Source: an uncultured Collinsella sp. (GTDB lineage: Bacteria > Actinomycetota > Coriobacteriia > Coriobacteriales > Coriobacteriaceae). Taken from it: a stretch of 5,477 bases of DNA. The stretch spans positions 1 to 5,477 of the forward strand of contig CABQMF010000074.1 of the NCBI GenBank assembly GCA_902465265.1, given 5' to 3'. This document shows positions 1 to 5,477 of the stretch, piece by piece (the stretch's first letter is position 1; the number at the start of each line of letters is the position of its first letter). The notes beneath the pieces were generated by a model, which saw only the letters and a program-made list of their open reading frames with translations, searched no databases and was not told the DNA's origin. The position numbers and the translations under genes are program-made.

Positions 1-1947
1 GGTGCCGTAGAACTTCCAGACGTTGTTGTTCTTGTACGTGGGGGCAGTGCCCGTCGGGAACTCCTCGCGGTTGGTGCCGGCAAGGACGGTGTTCATGAAC
101 TTCTTAAAGACGGGCAGGTTAGTGCTGTCGCCCAGCAGGTCCGTGCCGTACTTTTGGATGGGAATCTCACCTGCGGAGTAGCCGGTCCACAGGGCGCATG
201 CCAGCTGCGGGGTGTAGCCGCAGAACCACAGGTTGGTGGTGTTGTCGGTGGTACCTGTCTTGCCGGCATAGGGCTGGTTCACGCTCAGAGCGCCGGCGGC
301 ACCCGTGCCGCTGCCCTGCATGACGCCGGTCAGGACGTCGGTCACTGCCGCGGCCTCGCCGGTGGAGAGCACCTGTGTGGGGTTATCGGTGTGCTGGTAC
401 AGTACCGAGCCGGTTCGCGAATCAATCTCGGTGATGGCGATCGGCTGGCGATAGTAACCGCCGTTGGCAAACGTGGCATAGGCCGCGGCCATCTCGAGCG
501 GCGAGATGGAGCCGGTGCCGAGAGTCATGACGGGAACGTCCTCGATATTGTCCTTAGAAGGATCGATGCCGAGCTTTTTGACGAGCGACATGATCTTGTT
601 ATTGCCGATAGCCTCTGCAACCTGGATATAGCCGGTGTTGGAGGAGTATGCCGTCGCCTGCTTGAGCGTGATGGTGCCGTAGCTTTGGTTGGCGTAGTTT
701 TGCACCTCGGTCGTGGTGCCCTTGGCCTTGAGCGGCGAGTTGCAGTTGAGGGTGACGTTGGGGTTCATGCCGTTTTGGATGGCAGTGGCCAGCGTAAAGG
801 CCTTAAACGTGGAGCCCACAGGACGCTTGGCCGTGGCGTGGTTCACGTGGTTCTCGTCGGCGTTATAGTCGTAGCCGCCCACCATGCACTTGATGTAGCC
901 GGTCTTGGGGTCGACGACGACCATGCCCATGTCCAGGCCGTCGAGCGAAAGCGTGTCGAGCTGGGCACGCACGGCCTCCTCGGCAGTCTGCTGCATCGTG
1001 GGGTCGATGGTGGTCTTGACAGTTAGGCCGCCCTTAAACAGCACGTCGGTGGAGAACTCCTGCTCCAGCAGCTGCTTAACATAGGCGACAAAGTAGGGCT
1101 GCGAATACACGTCGACGCCGCTGCCCGAAATCTCGGTTACGTTGAGGGTGATGGGCTCTGCCTGCGCGGCGTCGTGCTCCTCCTGGGTGATGTGGCCCAG
1201 GCGCAGCATGTTGTCGAGAACCTTGTTGCGGCGAGACAGTGCCAGATCGGGATTGACCGTGGGGTCGTACTGCGAAGGCGAGTTGGGAAGGCCGATGAGC
1301 AGCGCGGCCTCGCTCAGGGTGAGGTCGGCGGCGCTCTTGGACAGATACGTCTCGGCTGCGGCCTCGATGCCGTAGGCACCGTGGCCGTAATAGATGGTGT
1401 TGAGGTACATCATGAGGATCTCGTCCTTGGAGTACATCTCCTCCATCTTGATGGCGATATAGGCCTCGCGCACCTTACGCTCGATGGTCGAATCGAACTG
1501 CTCCTCCTGCAGGATGGTGTTGCGTACCAGCTGCTGGGTGATGGTCGATGCACCCTCGTGGCCACCGGAGACGGTTGCCACGGCGGCACGCGCGATACCC
1601 CACAGGTCGATACCGCCGTGCTCGTAGAAGCGCTCGTCCTCGACGTCGACGGTGCCCTGCAGCACGTACGGAGAGACCTGGTCCTTGGTGACGGACTTGC
1701 GGTTTTGCGTGTAGAAGCTCGCGATCTTGTTGCCGTTGCAATCGACGATCTCGGTGGGTTCACTCACCAGATAGGCGTTGGCGTCGGTATAGTCGGGCAG
1801 ATCGGACAGCCAACGGTTGACGTTGCCGATCATGCCGATGCCAAACGCTACGCCCGCGATGAGCAAAAAGCCCAAGAACGAGAGCAGGATCATGGGCAGG
1901 GCATGCGTCTTGGAACGACTGCGTCCCTGTCGTTGGCGAGGACCCAT
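1..1947 (-). CDS. Class A penicillin-binding protein (PBP1a/PonA-like), 3' end outside window
   Basis: Bifunctional cell-wall synthase: it polymerises lipid II into glycan strands and cross-links the stem peptides outside the membrane. The 649 visible residues are open to the window edge. A short basic cytoplasmic tail (about 1-17) precedes one membrane anchor (about 18-41). The GT51 glycosyltransferase domain follows: EDERFYEHGG at 103-112 (catalytic Glu103), GASTITQQLVRN at 132-143, RKVRE at 157-161 (Glu161), MYLNTIYYGHGAYG at 180-193. The transpeptidase domain carries all three penicillin-binding motifs: STFK at 379-382 (nucleophile Ser379), SSN at 435-437 and KTGTT at 563-567. The start is the ATG at 1947, with GGAGG 7 bases upstream. 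Both active sites look intact, so it should be functional. Five cysteines (70, 354, 402, 576, 584) lie on the extracytoplasmic side. Whether a C-terminal tail or PASTA-type extension follows cannot be seen. It is divergent from the U32 gene. The family call is near certain; the exact orthologue (ponA, pbp1a or another paralogue) is not. Confidence 0.96.
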   Translation of the reverse strand, partial: MGPRQRQGRSRSKTHALPMILLSFLGFLLIAGVAFGIGMIGNVNRWLSDLPDYTDANAYLVSEPTEIVDCNGNKIASFYTQNRKSVTKDQVSPYVLQGTVDVEDERFYEHGGIDLWGIARAAVATVSGGHEGASTITQQLVRNTILQEEQFDSTIERKVREAYIAIKMEEMYSKDEILMMYLNTIYYGHGAYGIEAAAETYLSKSAADLTLSEAALLIGLPNSPSQYDPTVNPDLALSRRNKVLDNMLRLGHITQEEHDAAQAEPITLNVTEISGSGVDVYSQPYFVAYVKQLLEQEFSTDVLFKGGLTVKTTIDPTMQQTAEEAVRAQLDTLSLDGLDMGMVVVDPKTGYIKCMVGGYDYNADENHVNHATAKRPVGSTFKAFTLATAIQNGMNPNVTLNCNSPLKAKGTTTEVQNYANQSYGTITLKQATAYSSNTGYIQVAEAIGNNKIMSLVKKLGIDPSKDNIEDVPVMTLGTGSISPLEMAAAYATFANGGYYRQPIAITEIDSRTGSVLYQHTDNPTQVLSTGEAAAVTDVLTGVMQGSGTGAAGALSVNQPYAGKTGTTDNTTNLWFCGYTPQLACALWTGYSAGEIPIQKYGTDLLGDSTNLPVFKKFMNTVLAGTNREEFPTGTAPTYKNNNVWKFYGT

Positions 1948-1954
1948 ATATTGA

Positions 1955-1959
1955 CCTCC
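1955..1959 (-). promoter_or_regulatory. Shine-Dalgarno site of the PBP gene
   Basis: On the minus strand GGAGG lies 7 bases before the ATG at 1947. This fixes the PBP start at an ATG giving a normal short basic tail followed by one membrane anchor. Confidence 0.85.
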
Positions 1960-1975
1960 AGGTATGTCGTGCCGG

Positions 1976-1991
1976 GCGGCGGGTGCGCCGC
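1976..1991 (-). other. GC-only hairpin in the PBP 5' leader
   Basis: A perfect 6-bp inverted repeat (GCGGCG with CGCCGC) encloses a 4-base loop. It sits about 16 bases upstream of the PBP Shine-Dalgarno site, between that site and the AT-rich patch where the promoter probably lies, so it should be transcribed into the leader. There is no U-run after it, so it is not an intrinsic terminator. It may be a leader structure or may simply reflect high GC content. Confidence 0.4.
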
Positions 1992-2030
1992 TGGGGCAGG
2001 ATGGACATAAGTTATTACACGATAAACCAA

Positions 2031-2051
2031 ACGAGGCGCGCGAGGCCTCGT
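2031..2051. repeat. Overlapping inverted repeats upstream of the U32 gene (possible operator)
   Basis: ACGAGGC (2031-2037) and GCCTCGT (2045-2051) form a perfect 7-bp inverted repeat with a 7-base spacer. Within it CGAGGCCTCG (2041-2050) is a perfect 10-bp palindrome that shares the right arm. The block directly abuts the -10-like TATGCT at 2053-2058, where an operator would be expected. No regulator is encoded nearby, and the base composition makes short palindromes fairly likely by chance. Confidence 0.35.
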
Positions 2052-2098
2052 GTATGCTGGATGACGGCATTTTTCAGAGTGAATGCATACCTTGTTGG

Positions 2099-2105
2099 TA
2101 AGGAG
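2099..2105 (+). promoter_or_regulatory. Shine-Dalgarno site that sets the U32 start at 2113
   Basis: TAAGGAG ends 7 bases before the ATG at 2113. An in-frame ATG at 2083 lies upstream of this site and has no good site of its own, so translation should begin at 2113, making the protein 656 rather than 666 residues. Confidence 0.8.
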
Positions 2106-2112
2106 TTTGCCG

Positions 2113-4083
2113 ATGGCGATTCGGACGATGGGGCCGAGCGGACAATGCGATAACGAGCCGGGGGCTGCCGGGATGGCGCTGCCCGAACTGTTGGCGCCTG
2201 CCGGCGGACTCGATCAGATGCTCGCGGCGATTGCAGCGGGCGCCGATGCCATCTATGCGGGCCTGGGCGGGTTTAACGCCCGCGTGAGCGCACACGGCTT
2301 TACCGACGACGAGTTTTTGCGCGGCTGTGTCGTGGCGCATGCGCACGGCGTGCGTGTATACGTGACGCTCAACGTGTTTGTGTTCGATGACGAGTTGGCC
2401 GACGCGGTGGCGCTGGGGGCGCATGCGCATGAGTTGGGTGCCGATGCCTTGATCGTGGCGGATGCCGGTCTGGTCTGCGCGTTGCGCGCGGCGATTCCCG
2501 GGGTCGAGATTCACCTGTCTACGCAGACGGGCGTCCATAGCGAAGGCGCCGTGCGCCTGGCTGCCGACGAGCTCGGGATCGAGCGCGTGACGACCGCCCG
2601 CGAGCTGGCGGTCGACGAGATTGCCGCCCTGTGTGCTACCGGCGTGCCCATCGAGGTGTTCTGCCACGGCGCGATTTGCATTGGATATTCGGGCGCCTGC
2701 GAGTTTTCGGCCCTGCGGCGTGGACGATCGGCGATGCGCGGCGACTGTACGCAGCCGTGTCGCCTGGCGTACGACCTGGTGGACGAGGCGGGGGAGAGCG
2801 TCGTTTCCGTGGAGGGCGATCGTCTGCTGTGCCCGCGCGACTATCTGGGCATCGCGCACCTGCCCGAGCTTGTTGGGGCCGGGGTGGCGTCGCTCAAGAT
2901 CGAGGGGCGCATGAAAAACCCCGACTACGTGTTCAACGTGGTGCGGGTGTGGCGTCGTGCGCTCGATATGCTGCGCGATGGCACGTGGGATGCCACTGCC
3001 GTGTCGGCGCTCGAGCGCGAGCTGGGCAGGTCGTTCAACCGCGGGTTTACCGATGCATATCTGCGGGGGCGATCGGGTACTGAGCTCATGAGCTTTGAGC
3101 GTGCGATTAACCAGGGCGTGCGCGTGGGCCACTTGGTGACTGTGGGTCACGAAGAGGTGACCGTCGAGCTCGATGCCGCCGTGGCCGCGGGCGACACGCT
3201 CGAGATCCGATTCTATCCGGGTGCCGATGCACGCCCCGATGTGCCCAAGCGCTGGCCCCAGGTGCCCTGCCCGGTGGGTGCCGCGGCGGGGGAGCGCGTT
3301 GTCGTGCACTGCAAGCGTAAGGTGGATGCGGGATGCGAGGTGTACCTGATTCGCAGTGCTGGCGTGCTGGAACAGACGGCGTCGGCCCTGGAGCGCATGC
3401 ATGCCGAGGCCGATGCAGTCGTGCCTGTTACACGCGCCGTTGAAGTGCTGCCGTTTGAGGGCGCCGTGACTGTTGGCGACGTGCCCGAGGCGGCGTTGGC
3501 GGAGCCGACGGAAAAGGAAGCTTCCGCTCGCATGGTCTTTGCCTGGCAGCTGATGGATGCCGACCCGTGTGGCGAGCGCGATCTGTCCGATGCGACCGTG
3601 GTGCTCGACGAGGTCTGTCGCGCGGCCGATGTCTCGCGTACCCGTTCGCTTATGCGGCGTGCCGGTCGCGTCGTCTGCCGTAATTTGGGACAGGTGGCGA
3701 TGGCGCGTGAGCTGGGCGTGGCGTTTGACGTTGCGGCACCGGTGTTTTGCGCGAACCGGGTTACGCTTGCCTGGCTACGCAGACTCGGCGCGGGCCGTGT
3801 GTATTTGCCTGCCGAGCTTGTCGCCGACGACGCGGAGCGCGTTGCCGAGCTTGCCGCTTGCCCCGGTGTCTTGGGGGCTGTCGACGCCGACCGTCCCGAG
3901 CTCATGGTATGCGAGCACTGCTTGCTGACTGCCGAGGGCGCCTGCGCCACCGCTACGACGGGGCAGGTCCGTTGCCGTGACTGCTCGCGCCGTCGGCAGG
4001 CGCGCTTTTTGGTTGAACGTGACGACACGCGTTTGCCGGTCGTTATCGACGCGTGCGGCAGGACGAGGATTTTCCTGTCGTAG
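2113..4083 (+). CDS. U32 family protein (annotated peptidase; RlhA/YdcP-like, probable Fe-S RNA-modifying enzyme)
   Basis: The 656 residues match the length and layout of the long U32 proteins such as E. coli RlhA (YdcP), which hydroxylates a 23S rRNA cytidine. The N-terminal TIM-barrel-like domain starts at PELLAPAG (24-31). The U32 signature E-x-F-x2-G-A-I-C-x4-G-x-C-x-F-S spans 181-199, with Phe at one position where the pattern expects an aliphatic residue. CTQPC (212-216), LLCPRDY (238-244), KIEGRMKNPDY (262-272) and FNRGF (308-312) follow. Cys189, Cys196, Cys212 or 216, and Cys240 are spaced like the 4Fe-4S ligands known in UbiU. A beta-rich middle domain begins near NQGV (333-336). A second cysteine set (600, 603, 611, 621, 624) lies in the C-terminal domain. 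The protein ends soon after CGRTRIF, perhaps shorter at its tail than relatives. The ATG at 2113 is preferred over in-frame ATGs at 2083 and 2173 because of its Shine-Dalgarno site. Protease activity is historical family naming; RNA hydroxylation is inference. The substrate cannot be told from sequence. Confidence 0.9.
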   Translation: MAIRTMGPSGQCDNEPGAAGMALPELLAPAGGLDQMLAAIAAGADAIYAGLGGFNARVSAHGFTDDEFLRGCVVAHAHGVRVYVTLNVFVFDDELADAVALGAHAHELGADALIVADAGLVCALRAAIPGVEIHLSTQTGVHSEGAVRLAADELGIERVTTARELAVDEIAALCATGVPIEVFCHGAICIGYSGACEFSALRRGRSAMRGDCTQPCRLAYDLVDEAGESVVSVEGDRLLCPRDYLGIAHLPELVGAGVASLKIEGRMKNPDYVFNVVRVWRRALDMLRDGTWDATAVSALERELGRSFNRGFTDAYLRGRSGTELMSFERAINQGVRVGHLVTVGHEEVTVELDAAVAAGDTLEIRFYPGADARPDVPKRWPQVPCPVGAAAGERVVVHCKRKVDAGCEVYLIRSAGVLEQTASALERMHAEADAVVPVTRAVEVLPFEGAVTVGDVPEAALAEPTEKEASARMVFAWQLMDADPCGERDLSDATVVLDEVCRAADVSRTRSLMRRAGRVVCRNLGQVAMARELGVAFDVAAPVFCANRVTLAWLRRLGAGRVYLPAELVADDAERVAELAACPGVLGAVDADRPELMVCEHCLLTAEGACATATTGQVRCRDCSRRRQARFLVERDDTRLPVVIDACGRTRIFLS

Positions 4084-4132
4084 GTGTTCGGTCGCGCCGT
4101 TTTGGTTATTATTAGTGGGTTTATGAACTTCG

Positions 4133-4159
4133 AGCACCGCCGTATCCGGTGAGGGTGCT
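4133..4159 (+). other. Two alternative hairpins in the tyrS leader
   Basis: AGCACC (4133-4138) can pair with GGTGCT (4154-4159). The overlapping CACCG (4135-4139) can instead pair with CGGTG (4147-4151) around a 7-base loop. The two pairings share bases and exclude each other. They lie just before the Shine-Dalgarno site (about 4168-4173), where they could affect initiation. No poly-U tract follows, so there is no terminator arm. Function is not established. Confidence 0.35.
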
Positions 4160-4167
4160 ATAGCAAA

Positions 4168-4173
4168 AGGAGG
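4168..4173 (+). promoter_or_regulatory. Strong Shine-Dalgarno site of tyrS
   Basis: AGGAGG, within AAAAGGAGG, stands 7 bases before the ATG at 4181. It is a full match to the 16S rRNA 3' end core and fits efficient translation of a housekeeping enzyme. Confidence 0.9.
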
Positions 4174-4180
4174 ATACCCA

Positions 4181-5392
4181 ATGCTGTCTGTCGACGAGCA
4201 AATGCGTATCATCACCTCGGGCGCAGCGCAGATCGTCCCCGAGGCCGACCTTCGCAAGAAGCTTGAGAAGGGCGAGCCCCTCAACATCAAGCTCGGTGTC
4301 GATCCCACCAGCCCCGACCTGCACCTGGGCCATGCCGTGCCCCTGCGCAAGATGCGTCAGTTCCAGGACCTGGGCCACAAGGTCACCCTCATTATCGGTA
4401 ACGGCACCGCACTGATCGGCGATCCTTCGGGCAAGAACTCCACCCGCCCGCAGCTTTCGCAGGAGCAGATCGAGGCCAACGCCGAGACCTACGTGAGCCA
4501 GGCCATGAAGATCCTGGATTCCGAGAAGACTACCATCGTGCACAACGGCGACTGGATCCTGTCGATGGATTTGGCCGGCCTGCTGCAGGTGTGCTCCAAG
4601 TTCACCGTCGCCCGCATCCTCGAGCGCGATGACTTTACCAAGCGCTACCAGTCCCAGACGCCGATCGCCCTGCACGAGTTCCTGTACCCCGTGATGCAGG
4701 CCTTCGACTCCGTTCAGATCAAGGCCGACGTGGAGATGGGCGGCACCGACCAGCTCTTCAACCTGCTCGCTGGTCGTGAGCTCATGGAGAAGATGGGCAT
4801 GGAGCCGCAGATCGCGCTTACCATGCCGCTGCTCGAGGGCACCGATGGCGTGCGCAAGATGTCCAAGTCCTACGGCAACTACATCGGCCTGACCGATGCT
4901 CCCAAGGATATGTTCGGCAAGACCATGTCCATCCCCGACGAGATGATCGGCAAGTACTATCGTCTGGCCAGCTCGCTCACCCCGGCCGAGGTCGACAAGA
5001 TCGACGCCGCCCTGGCCGACGGTTCCGCCGACCCCTATGAGCTCAAGCGCGCGTTGGGCCGCGACCTGTGCGACACCTATCACGGCGCCGGTGCCGGTGA
5101 CGAGGCTCAGGCCGAGTTCGACCGCGTGTTCAAGGAGGGCCAGCTTGCCGACTTCCCCGAGAAGCACGTTGATCTGACTGTTAACGACGAGGGCCAGATC
5201 TACCTCGCAGGCCTGCTTAAGGACCTGGGCCTTTCGGCGAGCGCCGGTCAGGCTCGTCGCGACATCGACGGCGGCGGCGTCAAGATCAACGGCGAGGCGG
5301 TGGCTCCCAAGAGCTACAACATCGACCCCAGCGCCCTCAAGCTGGGCGACACCCTCTCCGTAGGCAAGCGCAAGGGCTTCAAGCTCATTTAG
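4181..5392 (+). CDS. tyrS: Tyrosyl-tRNA synthetase, type 2
   Basis: Cytoplasmic class I aminoacyl-tRNA synthetase that charges tRNA-Tyr with tyrosine using ATP; it works as a homodimer in this family. The 403 residues are of normal length. The Rossmann catalytic domain has DPTSPDLHLGH at 41-51, giving the HIGH-type motif HLGH at 48-51. Tyrosine-pocket residues are Tyr169, Gln173, Asp176, and Asp190-Gln191 in GGTDQ. The second ATP motif is KMSKS at 226-230. KMSKS, and Lys37 two residues before Gly39 where the Geobacillus enzyme has a tyrosine, mark the type 2 (Thermus TyrRS or Bacillus TyrZ) subgroup as opposed to the KFGKT type 1 enzymes. The C-terminal S4 RNA-binding domain is about 340-403. 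The ATG start has a perfect AGGAGG site. Codons are strongly biased to C- and G-ending forms, more so than in the U32 gene, as expected for high expression. No T-box leader precedes it. The gene appears intact. Confidence 0.98.
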   Translation: MLSVDEQMRIITSGAAQIVPEADLRKKLEKGEPLNIKLGVDPTSPDLHLGHAVPLRKMRQFQDLGHKVTLIIGNGTALIGDPSGKNSTRPQLSQEQIEANAETYVSQAMKILDSEKTTIVHNGDWILSMDLAGLLQVCSKFTVARILERDDFTKRYQSQTPIALHEFLYPVMQAFDSVQIKADVEMGGTDQLFNLLAGRELMEKMGMEPQIALTMPLLEGTDGVRKMSKSYGNYIGLTDAPKDMFGKTMSIPDEMIGKYYRLASSLTPAEVDKIDAALADGSADPYELKRALGRDLCDTYHGAGAGDEAQAEFDRVFKEGQLADFPEKHVDLTVNDEGQIYLAGLLKDLGLSASAGQARRDIDGGGVKINGEAVAPKSYNIDPSALKLGDTLSVGKRKGFKLI

Positions 5393-5418
5393 TTACGCGG
5401 TTTTACCAAACCGCGTAA
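5393..5418 (+). terminator. Perfect 11-bp hairpin after tyrS (terminator-like, no U-tract)
   Basis: TTACGCGGTTT (5393-5403) and AAACCGCGTAA (5408-5418) are exact reverse complements around a TACC loop, starting at the first base after the tyrS TAG. The position suggests transcript termination or 3'-end protection. The following bases (CCGGTCGAC) contain no T-run, and neither does the minus-strand side, so it is not a canonical intrinsic terminator in either direction. Confidence 0.5.
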
Positions 5419-5477
5419 CCGGTCGACGCTGCGCGGGCCGCATTTGGACAATCTGACGTTCAACTTCAAGGGCGCGA
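5419..5477. other. Unassigned 59 bases at the right edge
   Basis: No start codon with a Shine-Dalgarno site, RNA gene or promoter is recognisable. Two minus-strand frames stay open from the edge until stops at 5393-5395 and 5389-5391, the second overlapping the tyrS stop. A convergent gene end is therefore possible, but fewer than 30 codons are visible and neither reading is recognisable. The plus frame containing 5441 is also open. Nothing can be called. Confidence 0.3.

Larger units (their letters stand above)
1948..2112. promoter_or_regulatory. Divergent intergenic region between the PBP gene and the U32 gene
   Basis: These 165 bases must hold the promoters for both divergent genes. An AT-rich patch at about 2005-2031 is the likeliest core promoter for the minus-strand PBP gene: read on that strand it has TTTGGT (2031-2026) and TTATGT (2010-2005), but only 15 bases apart and with poor consensus matches. 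For the plus-strand gene the best -10-like hexamer is TATGCT at 2053-2058 (4 of 6 matches), with no convincing -35 at the expected distance. The region is therefore assigned by position, not by a strong motif. It also holds a GC hairpin in the PBP leader (1976-1991) and a palindromic block (2031-2051). No small gene is supported here. Confidence 0.55.
4084..4180 (+). promoter_or_regulatory. tyrS promoter and short leader region
   Basis: The 97-bp gap between the U32 stop and the tyrS start is locally AT-rich around 4101-4124. TATTAT at 4107-4112 matches the -10 consensus at 5 of 6 positions; no strong -35 is visible. Transcription from it would start near 4119 and give a leader of roughly 60 bases. 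No intrinsic terminator separates the genes, so readthrough from the U32 gene is also possible. Confidence 0.5.

Noticed and set aside
154..2010. Plus-strand open frames at 154-1026 and 1174-2010
   Set aside because: They are antisense to the PBP gene, whose minus frame is uninterrupted for 649 codons with all catalytic motifs. The plus frames show only low-complexity Gly, Val and Leu mirror sequence.
2090..2103. CCTT/AAGG pairing that could mask the U32 Shine-Dalgarno site
   Set aside because: The stem is only 4 bp with a 6-base loop, too weak to support a regulatory claim.
2083..2112. Upstream ATG at 2083 as the U32 start
   Set aside because: It adds 10 residues before the ATG at 2113, but the clear TAAGGAG site at 2099-2105 would lie inside the coding region and is correctly spaced only for 2113.
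2074..3402. 442-codon minus-strand open frame opposite the U32 gene
   Set aside because: It is the antisense shadow of a well-supported gene and is rich in Arg, His and Ala without recognisable motifs. The plus frame carries the U32 signature.
4020..4145. Possible frameshift shortening the U32 C-terminus
   Set aside because: The two other frames after 4030 give no recognisable continuation of the U32 tail, and the downstream bases look like a promoter and leader for tyrS.
4151..4165. AGGGTG-like bases resembling part of a T-box antiterminator before tyrS
   Set aside because: Only a fragment of the T-box consensus is present. The gap is 97 bases, too short for a specifier stem plus antiterminator, and there is no terminator hairpin with a U-run.
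4121..5167. 348-codon open frame on the minus strand inside tyrS
   Set aside because: It lies wholly antisense to an intact, motif-complete tyrS. Its composition (rich in Leu, Val, Gly and His) is the usual mirror of GC-biased codons, and no known domain is visible.

Overview
The window is GC-rich bacterial DNA. It has strong AGGAG-type Shine-Dalgarno sites and a heavy preference for C- or G-ending codons. Codon use, gene style and a type 2 tyrosyl-tRNA synthetase suggest a high-GC Gram-positive, most likely a gut actinobacterium of the class Coriobacteriia (Collinsella-like). That placement is inferred from style and not from a marker gene.

There are three protein genes. On the minus strand, 1947 down to 1 is a bifunctional class A penicillin-binding protein (membrane anchor, GT51 glycosyltransferase, penicillin-binding transpeptidase). 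It is cut by the left window edge shortly after the transpeptidase core. A 165-bp divergent intergenic region (1948-2112) holds the start signals of this gene and of its neighbour, with several short inverted repeats. On the plus strand, 2113-4083 encodes a 656-residue U32-family protein of the RlhA/YdcP kind. A 97-bp gap with a probable -10 box, a short foldable leader and a near-perfect Shine-Dalgarno site leads into tyrS (4181-5392). An 11-bp perfect hairpin follows tyrS directly. The last 59 bases hold nothing I can assign.

The PBP acts outside the membrane in peptidoglycan synthesis and is transcribed away from the other two genes. The U32 protein and TyrRS are co-directional. The U32 family is annotated as peptidase, but its better-characterised members are iron-sulfur RNA or ubiquinone hydroxylases. 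Proximity to tyrS therefore fits a translation or RNA-modification role, though tyrS seems to have its own promoter. This is largely a housekeeping region. I found no mobile element, CRISPR array, tRNA, rRNA or clear new system. The points most worth a second look are the iron-sulfur-type cysteine sets in the U32 protein, five extracytoplasmic cysteines in the PBP, and the alternative hairpins in the tyrS leader.
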